A stretch of DNA of 64,000 nt, from NCBI RefSeq assembly GCF_026420845.1, contig NZ_JAOWCB010000011.1, positions 124,001-188,000 of the forward strand, written 5' to 3'. The position numbers and the translations under genes were made by a program. This document shows positions 15,563-23,161 of this stretch, in pieces. The DNA comes from Streptomyces sp. PR69. Its GTDB lineage: Bacteria > Actinomycetota > Actinomycetes > Streptomycetales > Streptomycetaceae. The notes beneath the pieces were generated by a model. The model saw only the letters and a program-made list of their open reading frames with translations. It did no database searches and was not told the origin of the DNA. The number at the start of each line of letters is the position of its first letter. The first letter of the stretch is position 1.

Positions 15563-15631
15563 GGGGACTCCTCGGGTGGAAAACCGATGCGGATAAGCGG
15601 GGTATGCCGGATACGTGGATCAGCGGGTCGT

Positions 15632-16384
15632 TCACAGCAGATGGCGCAGGGCTCGGTCGCGGATCATCAGGGCGGCTCGCTTGTCGGGGAGGTCGACTTC
15701 CGCGGAGTAGCGGAATCCGGCGCTCAGGAAGGCGGAGACGGACGGGGTGTTGCGCAGGTCGGGCTCAGCGATGACGCGGGTGCAGCGGGGGCGGTGGTCG
15801 AGGATGTGGTCGGCGACGGCGTTGAGCAGGGTCGAGCCGATGCCCCTGCCGCGGTCGGCGACGCCCCCGATGAGCAGATGGATGCCGGTGTCATGCGGCC
15901 GGGCCGGATAGTGACGGGCGAGCGGGTCGAGGTCGGCGCGGTAGATCTCGAAGTAGCTCATGGCGGCGGAGTCGAGGACGCCGAGGCAGGGGATGCTTCG
16001 CCCGTCGCCGTCAAGCTGGCCGCGCAGATGGGCCGCGGTCACGGAGTCGGGCCCCGCCAGCTCCCAGAAGGCGGCCACGGCGGGGTCGTTCATCCAGCGG
16101 GTGATCAGCGGCAGGTCGCGTTCCATTCGTACGGGGACGAGCTGGAACCGTCCGGCCGCGGTGGCGACCGGGCCCCATGCGGCGAGGGAGTCCAGCAGAT
16201 CCGAGGAGCCGGGGCCGGTGTCGGCGTCTGCTGGTACGGAGGCGAGTTCGTCCTCGCGGAACAGCGCGAGCAGTTCGTCGGAAAGCCGCAGATCCAGGGT
16301 GTCGTCGGCGCCGTCGCCGAGCTGGGGGCCGGGGCCCGAGCCGGCGCCGGGGCCCGTGTCGGTGCTCGCATCGGTGGGAGGCAC
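15632..16384 (-). CDS. Siderophore acyltransferase, GNAT family (IucB/DesC/RhbD-like)
   Basis: 250 residues from GTG 16384 (AAGGAGAGCCCACC upstream). The N-terminal ~75 residues are variable and Gly/Asp-rich. The rest is a GNAT fold of the siderophore acetyltransferase subgroup (Acetyltransf_8): FQLVPVRMERDLPLITRWMNDPAVAAFWEL is the diagnostic start and DRGRGIGSTLLNAV is the acyl-CoA pyrophosphate loop. Family members N-acylate hydroxylated diamines or amino acids (N-hydroxylysine in IucB, N-hydroxycadaverine in DesC). That substrate type needs an N-hydroxylase, which is not encoded nearby. It is placed between the two NIS synthetase genes, spacing 68-69 bp on both sides. Confidence 0.88.
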   Translation of the reverse strand: MPPTDASTDTGPGAGSGPGPQLGDGADDTLDLRLSDELLALFREDELASVPADADTGPGSSDLLDSLAAWGPVATAAGRFQLVPVRMERDLPLITRWMNDPAVAAFWELAGPDSVTAAHLRGQLDGDGRSIPCLGVLDSAAMSYFEIYRADLDPLARHYPARPHDTGIHLLIGGVADRGRGIGSTLLNAVADHILDHRPRCTRVIAEPDLRNTPSVSAFLSAGFRYSAEVDLPDKRAALMIRDRALRHLL

Positions 16385-16452
16385 GGTGGGCTCTCCTTGT
16401 GTTCACGTGGGGAGGCCGGCGCCGGCGGGCGGCGGCCGCAGGGTGTCTTCCT

Positions 16453-18396
16453 TCAGGAACGGAGCGGGTTCGCGATGGTGACGTACACCGACTGGGTGTC
16501 GACGGGGCCGATGAGTTCGTCAAGGCCGTGCAGCCGGGTGAGCAGATTGGCCTTGGAGCGCAGGGTGGGCGCGTCGAGAAGCAGGGCGGGCAGCGGTGAG
16601 CCCAGGTCCGCGGCGGAGGCGAGGAACTGCCGGAAGGCGGCGAGGAGCACCCGCTCGTCGGCGAGGTGCTGTGCGCCGAATGCGCCGATGAGACCGAGGA
16701 CGTTGTTGATGCCGAGGTAGTAGGCGAAGCGCTCGTCGGTGACGGCGTCGGAGACGAACGTGTCGCTGTCCCGGCCGACGCCGGGCAGCCGTCGGTCGAG
16801 GTCGGCGCGGCGGGATTCGCGGAAGTAGTAGCCCTGGTTGTCGCGGAAGCGGCCGCCCGCGGGCCAGCCGTCGGGGTCGAGAAGCACCAGGGTGTTCTGC
16901 TGGTGGGCTTCGAGGGCGATGCCCGCGACGCCGTCCAGCCAGAGCACCGGGCGCACCACCTGGTCGAGGTAGCGCAGAAACCACTCGGCGGCGACGGCGC
17001 CGACGGGCCGGCCGGTGCGGGCGGAGAGGGCGCGCACCGTGCCGGCGAGCCGGGAGTGCATGCCCGTCCGGCCCGGCCAGGGCCGGGGGGCGGTCAGGCC
17101 CGCGATGCAGACGGCGTCGTCCGCGGGCCCGAAGGGGTTGTGGCGCAGCAGGACGTCCAGTCCGGGGACGGGTTCGCCGTCGCCGGTGTCGACCGCCAGC
17201 CAGGCGGGGTCGCGCACGATGTCGAAGCCGGGGTGTTCGGCGCGCCACTGCTCGGCGAGGCCGGTGCGGAGCAGCCGGTGGACCTCGACGCCGCGGTGGA
17301 GTTCCTTGCGGAGGTTCTCACGGCGGGAGTTGGTGATCCGGACGCCGAGGGAGAGCTTGAGCATGGCGGGGGCGCCCGGCCGGTGGACGGTGCGCACCGA
17401 GGAGGTGGGGTGCCAGGGCTCGCCGTGGGGGCCCAGGTCGTGCAGCAGCCCGGCGTCGAGGAGCGCGGCGACGGTCGGGCGGTGCGGCAGGTCGCGGGCC
17501 TGCCAGGGGTGCAGCGGGAGGGGGACGGCGCCTTCGGGGTGGGGCAGTTCGCCGCAGAGCCTGTGGATGAGCTGTTCGGCGGGGACGGTGCGGCCGCTTT
17601 CCGTCCAGGCGGATGCGCTGGCCAGGACGGAGCGGTCGACGGCCATCCAGTGGAGCGGGAAGGAGCCGTGCAGCTCGGGTGAGTAGCGGCGGACTTCGGT
17701 GTCGGAGAGCCCTTCGCGGCTCTTGGGTGTGGGGTGCAGGGGGTGGCCGAGCAGCAGCGACTGCTCGGCTGTGAGGAAGAGGTCCGCGGCGGGGCGCGGG
17801 GCGGGGCTGGCCCTGCGGTCGGCGATGAACTCCGCCGTACGGCGTACGGAGTCGGCGACCCGGCCCACCAGCTCGACGCCGCCTTCACGTCGGCCGGACT
17901 CGCGTCCGAGGAGGGCGGCGAGGGTGACGGCGTCCACGGGTGGGGCGTCTCGGGGACTGCCTTCGAGAACGGGCGGGTCGAAGCGGTGCCAGCCGGTGGG
18001 AGACCAGTAGCGGACGGGGACGAGGAGCGCGCCGCCGCCCGCCTTCAGCGTGAGGCGCAGGCGGCCGCCCTCGGGCTGGGGGAGGTCGTTCTCCCGTACC
18101 CAGCAGCGGAGCAGGTTCTCGACTCCGGCGGCGTCGGCCGCGCGGTGCGGGTCCGGGTGGTCGAGCGGGTCATCGGCCGACGGGGCGGCGGGGGCCGGCA
18201 GGGTGGTCTCGGCGGCGGGGCCGGAGGATTCCCGGCCGGCGGAGGGGAGGCAGTCGTCGGCATGGCCTCCCGACTGCTGTCGGGGCACCGTCACCGTCTC
18301 GACGGCCAGGTGTCCGCGGAGTCTGTTCGCTCCTGAGGCGCGGGAGGCGGGGCGGCCGTCGGGCTCGGGCACATCAGGCGAGGGGGTGGAGTTCAC
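16453..18396 (-). CDS. IucA/IucC family siderophore synthetase (IucA-like)
   Basis: Second NIS synthetase, 647 residues from GTG 18396 (AAGGAAAACCCC upstream). After a long variable N-terminus (~75 residues) the family motifs appear: LLLGHPLHPTPKSREGLSD, VPLPLHPWQARDL, SLGVRITNSRRENLRKELHRGVE, GIALEAHQQNTLVLLD and FRDNQGYYFRES. Pairing of an IucA-like and an IucC-like enzyme suggests stepwise amide formation on the two ends of citrate, as in aerobactin or rhizobactin 1021; that is inference. It starts 40 bp after the aminotransferase gene, so coupled expression is likely. Confidence 0.93.
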   Translation of the reverse strand: MNSTPSPDVPEPDGRPASRASGANRLRGHLAVETVTVPRQQSGGHADDCLPSAGRESSGPAAETTLPAPAAPSADDPLDHPDPHRAADAAGVENLLRCWVRENDLPQPEGGRLRLTLKAGGGALLVPVRYWSPTGWHRFDPPVLEGSPRDAPPVDAVTLAALLGRESGRREGGVELVGRVADSVRRTAEFIADRRASPAPRPAADLFLTAEQSLLLGHPLHPTPKSREGLSDTEVRRYSPELHGSFPLHWMAVDRSVLASASAWTESGRTVPAEQLIHRLCGELPHPEGAVPLPLHPWQARDLPHRPTVAALLDAGLLHDLGPHGEPWHPTSSVRTVHRPGAPAMLKLSLGVRITNSRRENLRKELHRGVEVHRLLRTGLAEQWRAEHPGFDIVRDPAWLAVDTGDGEPVPGLDVLLRHNPFGPADDAVCIAGLTAPRPWPGRTGMHSRLAGTVRALSARTGRPVGAVAAEWFLRYLDQVVRPVLWLDGVAGIALEAHQQNTLVLLDPDGWPAGGRFRDNQGYYFRESRRADLDRRLPGVGRDSDTFVSDAVTDERFAYYLGINNVLGLIGAFGAQHLADERVLLAAFRQFLASAADLGSPLPALLLDAPTLRSKANLLTRLHGLDELIGPVDTQSVYVTIANPLRS

Positions 18397-18436
18397 GGGG
18401 TTTTCCTTGTGCTGTCGCGTGCGATGTCGGCCGGGG

Positions 18437-19810
18437 TCAGTACGACTGCCCGCTGTCGGGTCTCGGGGCGGTTCTCTCCGCGGCGGCCAAGGCGTCGGCG
18501 AAGCGGTCGAGGACGGCTGTGGCCTGCTCGTCGGTGAGGGTGAGGGGAGGCAGCAGGCGGACGACGCTGGAGTGCCGTCCGCCCAGTTCGACGATGAGCC
18601 CGCGGCGCAGGCATTCCTGCTGTACGGCGGCGGCGAGGGCGGGCGCGGGCGGCGGGGCGGCGGCGTCGGTGGCCGGGGCGTCCAGATCGACCAGCTCGAC
18701 GCCGATCATGAGGCCGCGGCCGCGCACGTCCCCCATGCTGGGGTGGGCGACGGACAGCCCCTGGAGCTGGCCGAGCATCCGGGCGCCGAGTGTGGCGGCG
18801 CGGTCGGCGAGGCCGTTCTCGCGCACGAAGGCCAGGGTGGCGGCGCCTGCGGCCATGGCGAGCTGATTGCCGCGGAAGGTGCCCGCGTGGGCGCCCGGCT
18901 GCCAGGCGTCCAGCTCCGAGCGGTAGACGATCACGGCGAGCGGCAGCGAACCGCCGATGGCCTTGGACAGCACCAGCACATCGGGGACGACGCCGCTGTG
19001 CTCGACGGCCCAGAAGGTGCCGGTGCGGGCGACGCCTGTCTGGACTTCGTCGGCGATCAGAGGGATGGAGCGGGCGGCGGTGAGGGCGCGCATCCGGCGC
19101 ATCCACTCATCAGGGGCAGGGATGACGCCCCCTTCGCCCTGGACCGGTTCGAGGATCATTCCGGCCGGGGACGGCACACCGCCCTTGGGGTCGTCGAGGA
19201 GGTGCTCGGTCCAGCGGGCGGCCAGTTCGGCCCCGCGCTCGCCGCCGATGCCGAAGGGGCAGCGGTAGTCGTGCGGGAACGGCAGCCTCGTCACCCGTAC
19301 ATCGGTGGCTCCTCCCGAGGCGTCGAGCGCCCCGGCGGTCATGCCGTGGTAGGCGCCGGTGAAGGCGAGCAGCCCCTCGCGGCCGGTCGCGGTGCGCACG
19401 AGTTTGAGCGCGGCCTCGACGGCGTCCGTGCCGGCAGGGCCGCAGAACTGGATGCGTGCGTCGGCGGCGAGTTCACCCGGCAGTGTGGCGAACAGCTCGG
19501 TGGTGAAGGCGTCTTTGACGGGGGTGGCGAGGTCCAGGACATGCAGCGGGGCGCCGGAGTCGAGGACCTTCTTGATCGCTTCGAGGACGACGGGGTGGTT
19601 GTGGCCCAGGGCCAGCGTGCCGGCCCCGGACAGACAGTCGAGATAGCGGCGTCCGTCAGCGCCTTCGATGGTCAGCCCTCTGGCCCGGACGGGAACGATG
19701 GGCAGCGAGCGGGCATAGGTGCGGGCGGCGGACTCACGCAGCGACTGCCTGCGCAGAATCCCCTCATGTGCCGCGGGGGGCGCGGCAGGGGCAGGTTCGG
19801 TCACGGCCAC
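18437..19810 (-). CDS. Class III aminotransferase, diaminobutyrate type (RhbA/EctB-like)
   Basis: 457-residue PLP enzyme. The start chosen is GTG 19810, with GGGAGGACGAACACC upstream; a GTG six bases later is also possible. Recognisable features are the CLSGAGTLALGHNHP substrate/PLP region, QFCGPAGTDAVEAALKL, IADEVQTGVARTG and the Schiff-base Lys in VLSKAIGGSLPLAV. The pattern fits L-2,4-diaminobutyrate:2-oxoglutarate aminotransferases, which make the diamine precursor of citrate-type siderophores such as schizokinen and rhizobactin 1021. It is the first gene of the siderophore operon. No PLP decarboxylase partner (RhbB-like) is encoded in the window, so whether diaminobutyrate or 1,3-diaminopropane is used is open. 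Confidence 0.9.
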   Translation of the reverse strand: MAVTEPAPAAPPAAHEGILRRQSLRESAARTYARSLPIVPVRARGLTIEGADGRRYLDCLSGAGTLALGHNHPVVLEAIKKVLDSGAPLHVLDLATPVKDAFTTELFATLPGELAADARIQFCGPAGTDAVEAALKLVRTATGREGLLAFTGAYHGMTAGALDASGGATDVRVTRLPFPHDYRCPFGIGGERGAELAARWTEHLLDDPKGGVPSPAGMILEPVQGEGGVIPAPDEWMRRMRALTAARSIPLIADEVQTGVARTGTFWAVEHSGVVPDVLVLSKAIGGSLPLAVIVYRSELDAWQPGAHAGTFRGNQLAMAAGAATLAFVRENGLADRAATLGARMLGQLQGLSVAHPSMGDVRGRGLMIGVELVDLDAPATDAAAPPPAPALAAAVQQECLRRGLIVELGGRHSSVVRLLPPLTLTDEQATAVLDRFADALAAAERTAPRPDSGQSY

Positions 19811-20157
19811 GGTGTTCGTCCTCCCGCGATGACAGGTGCGCCGCCCGGCGGCGCGGTGCCGACACACCCAGGCGACGGGGGCGAGGGGTGAACTCCCATT
19901 CCCCCGTACGTACCAACGACGGAGGGCCTCGGGGATCACGGGTCATCCGAAGATCATTCGAAGATCCTTCAAAGATCTTGCACTGTCGGACCGGAACCGC
20001 GGACCTGCCGCGTGCCGTCCCTGTCGGCACCGGCATAGTGGGGGGCCGCATCCCGGCCGTGAACACACATCGGCCGGGATGCGCCTGTGCGCGTTCGACG
20101 GTGAACGCAGCGAACAGATTTCTGACGTCCGTTCTGAAGTCCCAGGGGGATCACGAG
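19811..20157. promoter_or_regulatory. Divergent promoter region of siderophore operon and protease
   Basis: About 350 bases between two divergent starts. It contains three 11-bp direct repeats (19949-19981). I searched by eye for the DmdR/IdeR iron box (TTAGGTTAGGCTAACCTAA-like) and saw none. The protease gene has AGGGGGATCACGAG before its ATG. No ORF here has a credible start. Confidence 0.5.
19949..19981 (+). repeat. Three 11-bp direct repeats (iterons)
   Basis: Three contiguous 11-mers: GAAGATCATTC, GAAGATCCTTC and AAAGATCTTGC (core AAGATC in every copy). One copy per helical turn places the cores on one DNA face. They lie ~140 bp upstream of the aminotransferase start and ~175 bp upstream of the protease start. 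Such spacing is typical of sites for regulators that bind tandem heptamers at 11-bp pitch (SARP/OmpR-like); the actual regulator is unknown. Confidence 0.75.
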
Positions 20158-21333
20158 ATGCGACCCATTCGCCCGACGCTGGCGGCGGTTTCCACGGCCG
20201 CCGTGCTGGCGCTGACCGCCACCGCGTGCGGTCCGAGCGAAGACGTGGCCGGCGACAAGCCGAGCGCGCCGGCGAGCCAGCCCGCCGATCAGAAGATCAC
20301 CATCCCGGACGATCTCAAGGACAAGCTCAAAGAGCACGGGATCGATCTGGACAAGTGGAAGAACGGCGAGTGGAAGAACTGGGACAAGGACACCTGGCTG
20401 CGTGAGGCCAAGGACTTCGTCAACCCCATCATCGAGGACCTGTGGGACCCGGACCGGATGCGTGAGGCCGACCCGCTGCCGGAGGAGCCCGTCGAGGACG
20501 ACATCCCCGATGACGGGGGCGTCACGGACCCGACGCCTGAGCCCGTGGACGCCCGGCCGGTGAAGGCTCCGTACCACGCAGGCGTCCCCGAGGCGGGCAA
20601 GCTGTTCTTCGACGGCCCGAAGGGCTCCATGGTCTGCTCGGCCACCGTCGTCAAGGACCCGGCCAACCCCGGCAAGTCCAATATGGTGTGGACGGCGGGC
20701 CACTGCGTCCACGCGGGCAAGCAGGGCGGCTGGTACCGCAACATCGCCTTCGTGCCGTCGTACAACGACAACGCCAGGCCCACGGCCGAGCTGGAGAACA
20801 CGCCGAAGGAGGAGATCGCTCCATTCGGCGTCTGGTGGGGCGACTGGGCGCAGACCTCCGAGCAGTGGATCTCCGAGGGTGCGACGACCGGCGGTCAGGG
20901 CGCGCCGTACGACTTCGCGGTGATCCATGTGACGCCGGAGAAGGGCGGCAGCGGCAAGTCGCTGGAGGAGACGGTCGGTTCGGCGCTGCCCGTGGAGTTC
21001 GACGCGCCGGCCGCCCCGGACATCGCGGCCATGACCGCCACCGGCTACCCGGCGGCGCCGCCGTTCGACGGTCAGCGCATGTACCAGTGCTCCGACAAGC
21101 CGGGCCGACTGTCGATCAAGGCGGACGAGCCGACGATGTACCGCATCGGCTGCACCATGACGGGCGGTTCGTCCGGCGGCGGCTGGGTCGCCAAGGGCCG
21201 GGACGGCAGGCCTGCTCTGGTGTCCAACACCTCCATCGGCCCGGTGACGGCCGGCTGGCTGGCGGGGCCGCGGCTGGGCAAGGAGGCCGAGGGCGTCTAC
21301 ACGGCCGTCAGCGAGAAGTTCGCGGGCCGGTAA
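20158..21333 (+). CDS. Trypsin-like serine peptidase, putative lipoprotein
   Basis: 391 residues. The N-terminus is a signal peptide ending ALTATAC with Cys24, a weak lipobox (Ala at -3), followed by a Ser/Pro linker. An acidic, Lys/Asp/Trp-rich pro-region (residues ~45-110, repeated DKWKNGEWKNWDKDTW-like pattern) precedes the protease domain. The catalytic triad is visible as His in WTAGHC, Asp in YDFAVIH and Ser in TGGSSGGGW. Cys pairs near the His and in QCSDK...GCTM suggest disulfides, consistent with an extracytoplasmic enzyme. It is probably exported and anchored or released. Substrate unknown. It is divergent from the siderophore operon. Confidence 0.88.
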   Translation: MRPIRPTLAAVSTAAVLALTATACGPSEDVAGDKPSAPASQPADQKITIPDDLKDKLKEHGIDLDKWKNGEWKNWDKDTWLREAKDFVNPIIEDLWDPDRMREADPLPEEPVEDDIPDDGGVTDPTPEPVDARPVKAPYHAGVPEAGKLFFDGPKGSMVCSATVVKDPANPGKSNMVWTAGHCVHAGKQGGWYRNIAFVPSYNDNARPTAELENTPKEEIAPFGVWWGDWAQTSEQWISEGATTGGQGAPYDFAVIHVTPEKGGSGKSLEETVGSALPVEFDAPAAPDIAAMTATGYPAAPPFDGQRMYQCSDKPGRLSIKADEPTMYRIGCTMTGGSSGGGWVAKGRDGRPALVSNTSIGPVTAGWLAGPRLGKEAEGVYTAVSEKFAGR

Positions 21334-21376
21334 CACCCCGGCGGACGGCACTCTCCCGCCGTACACCGCGACAGCG

Positions 21377-21414
21377 CAAGGCCCGCGCTCTCAGGTACGA
21401 GAGCGCGGGCCTTG
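21377..21414. terminator. Bidirectional terminator between protease gene and hflX
   Basis: A perfect 16-bp stem (CAAGGCCCGCGCTCTC and its complement) around the 6-nt loop AGGTAC, lying between two convergent stop codons. It is among the most stable hairpins in the window. Confidence 0.85.
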
Positions 21415-21468
21415 TGCCTGCAGACTCTGTGCGTTCAGCGGAGCCGCTCGGCCTGCTGCCGGGACACG

Positions 21469-22971
21469 TCAGCCGGCCACCGGCACATACGGGGCCAGCG
21501 CGGCGGCCAGTTCCTCGTGCACACGGGCCTTGAGCAGTGTGCCCTCCGTGGTGTGCTCCTCGGAGATCACCTCGCCGTCCACGTGCACCCGCGAGACCAG
21601 TGCGCCCTCGGTGTACGGCAGCAGCGCCTCGATCTCGACCTGCGGCCGCGGCAGTTCGGCGTCGATCAGCGCCAGCAGCTCGCCGATGCCCTCGCCGGTG
21701 CGTGCGGAGACCGCGATCGCATGCCGCTCGACGCGCAGCAGCCGCTGCAGCACGAGTGGATCGGCCGCGTCCGCCTTGTTGATCACCACAATCTCGGGCA
21801 CGTCCACCGCGCCCACCTCGCGGATCACTTCACGCACGGAAGCGAGCTGCTCCTCCGGAGCCGGATGCGACCCGTCCACCACATGCAGGATGAGATCGGA
21901 GCCGCCGACCTCCTCCATGGTGGAGCGGAACGCCTCGACCAGATGGTGCGGCAGATGCCGGACGAATCCGACGGTGTCGGCCAGCGTGTACAGCCGGCCG
22001 CTGGGCGTCTCGGCCCGCCGCACGGTCGGGTCGAGGGTGGCGAACAGCGCGTTCTCCACCAGGACGCCCGCGCCCGTGAGGCGGTTGAGCAGTGAGGACT
22101 TTCCGGCGTTGGTGTAACCGGCGATGGCGACCGACGGCACCTTGTTGCGCCGCCGCTCCTGCCGCTTGATCTCCCGGCCGGTCTTCATCTCCGCGATCTC
22201 CCGGCGCATCTTCGCCATCTTCTCGCGGATCCGCCGCCGGTCCGTCTCGATCTTGGTCTCACCGGGGCCGCGGGTGGCCATGCCGCCGCTGCCGCCGCCC
22301 ATCTGCCGGGACAGCGACTGGCCCCAGCCGCGCAGCCTGGGCAGCATGTACTGCATCTGGGCCAGGGCGACCTGCGCCTTGCCCTCTCGGGACTTGGCGT
22401 GCTGGGCGAAGATGTCGAGGATCAGGGCGGTGCGGTCGACCACCTTGACCTTGACGATGTCCTCCAGGTGGATCAGCTGGCCGGGGCTCAGTTCACCGTC
22501 GCACACCATGGTGTCGGCGCCGGACTCCAGCACGATGTCGCGCAGCTCCTGCGCCTTGCCCGAGCCGATGTACGTGGCCGGGTCCGGCTTGTCGCGGCGC
22601 TGGATGACGCCGTCGAGCACCACAGCGCCCGCCGTCTCGGCGAGGGCCGCGAGCTCCGCGAGGGAGTTCTCCGCGTCCTGCACCGTCCCCGAGGTCCATA
22701 CGCCGACGAGCACCACGCGCTCCAGGCGCAGCTGCCGGTACTCGACCTCGGTGACGTCTTCGAGCTCGGTGGAGAGGCCGGCGACGCGGCGCAGCGCGGC
22801 GCGCTCGGAGCGGTCGAGCTGATCGCCGTCCCGGTCTCCGTCGATCTCGTAGCTCCAGGCGACGTCCTCTTCCATCAGGGCATCGGCCCGAAGGCTCTCG
22901 GAGCGACGGCTTGCGCCGGGAGTCTGGGCGAAGCGCTGCTCGTCCTGGGAAGGGGATGAAGAGGAGGTCAT
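21469..22971 (-). CDS. hflX: GTPase HflX
   Basis: 500 residues from ATG 22971 (AAGGATCCA upstream). Ribosome-associated GTPase that can split stalled or hibernating ribosomes under stress. The N-terminal HflX domain includes DPATYIGSGKAQEL and the Gly-rich RQMGGGSGGMATRGPGETKIE segment, followed by a charged coiled-coil (residues ~245-277). The G domain has G1 GYTNAGKSS (285-292), G3 DTVGF and G4 NKAD. The first ~70 residues are a charged, variable extension usual in Streptomyces. It has its own upstream spacer of 190 bp with a palindrome, so it is probably transcribed separately from the upstream peptidase gene. Confidence 0.96.
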   Translation of the reverse strand: MTSSSSPSQDEQRFAQTPGASRRSESLRADALMEEDVAWSYEIDGDRDGDQLDRSERAALRRVAGLSTELEDVTEVEYRQLRLERVVLVGVWTSGTVQDAENSLAELAALAETAGAVVLDGVIQRRDKPDPATYIGSGKAQELRDIVLESGADTMVCDGELSPGQLIHLEDIVKVKVVDRTALILDIFAQHAKSREGKAQVALAQMQYMLPRLRGWGQSLSRQMGGGSGGMATRGPGETKIETDRRRIREKMAKMRREIAEMKTGREIKRQERRRNKVPSVAIAGYTNAGKSSLLNRLTGAGVLVENALFATLDPTVRRAETPSGRLYTLADTVGFVRHLPHHLVEAFRSTMEEVGGSDLILHVVDGSHPAPEEQLASVREVIREVGAVDVPEIVVINKADAADPLVLQRLLRVERHAIAVSARTGEGIGELLALIDAELPRPQVEIEALLPYTEGALVSRVHVDGEVISEEHTTEGTLLKARVHEELAAALAPYVPVAG

Positions 22972-23029
22972 TGGATCCTTACGTCGATGGGGGTGTCGAG
23001 TGGCGGCGACGGTCGTCGCCGTTGTGTCC

Positions 23030-23044
23030 GTCACAACGTGTGAC
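23030..23044. promoter_or_regulatory. Palindrome upstream of hflX
   Basis: GTCACA-ACG-TGTGAC, a perfect 6-bp inverted repeat 59 bp upstream of the hflX start. It may be an operator. It is the inverse orientation of a CRP site (TGTGA...TCACA), so I do not call it CRP-like. Confidence 0.35.
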
Positions 23045-23161
23045 ATGGCCGGATGATTCCCGGGCACAACCCGGGCTGCCCGGGCGGCGGGCCCGCAGGG
23101 CCCGGCCGTGTCGCCGACACCTCGATGGTCCCACGCCCCGGCCGGGCCCGTCATCCGGGTT

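Noticed and set aside
19811..20157. Iron box (DmdR/IdeR) for the siderophore operon
   Set aside because: No TTAGGTTAGG/CCTAACCTAA-like dyad could be found by eye; only the 11-bp repeats.
23030..23044. CRP-binding site upstream of hflX
   Set aside because: Half-sites are in the opposite orientation (TCACA inside to TGTGA) from the CRP consensus.
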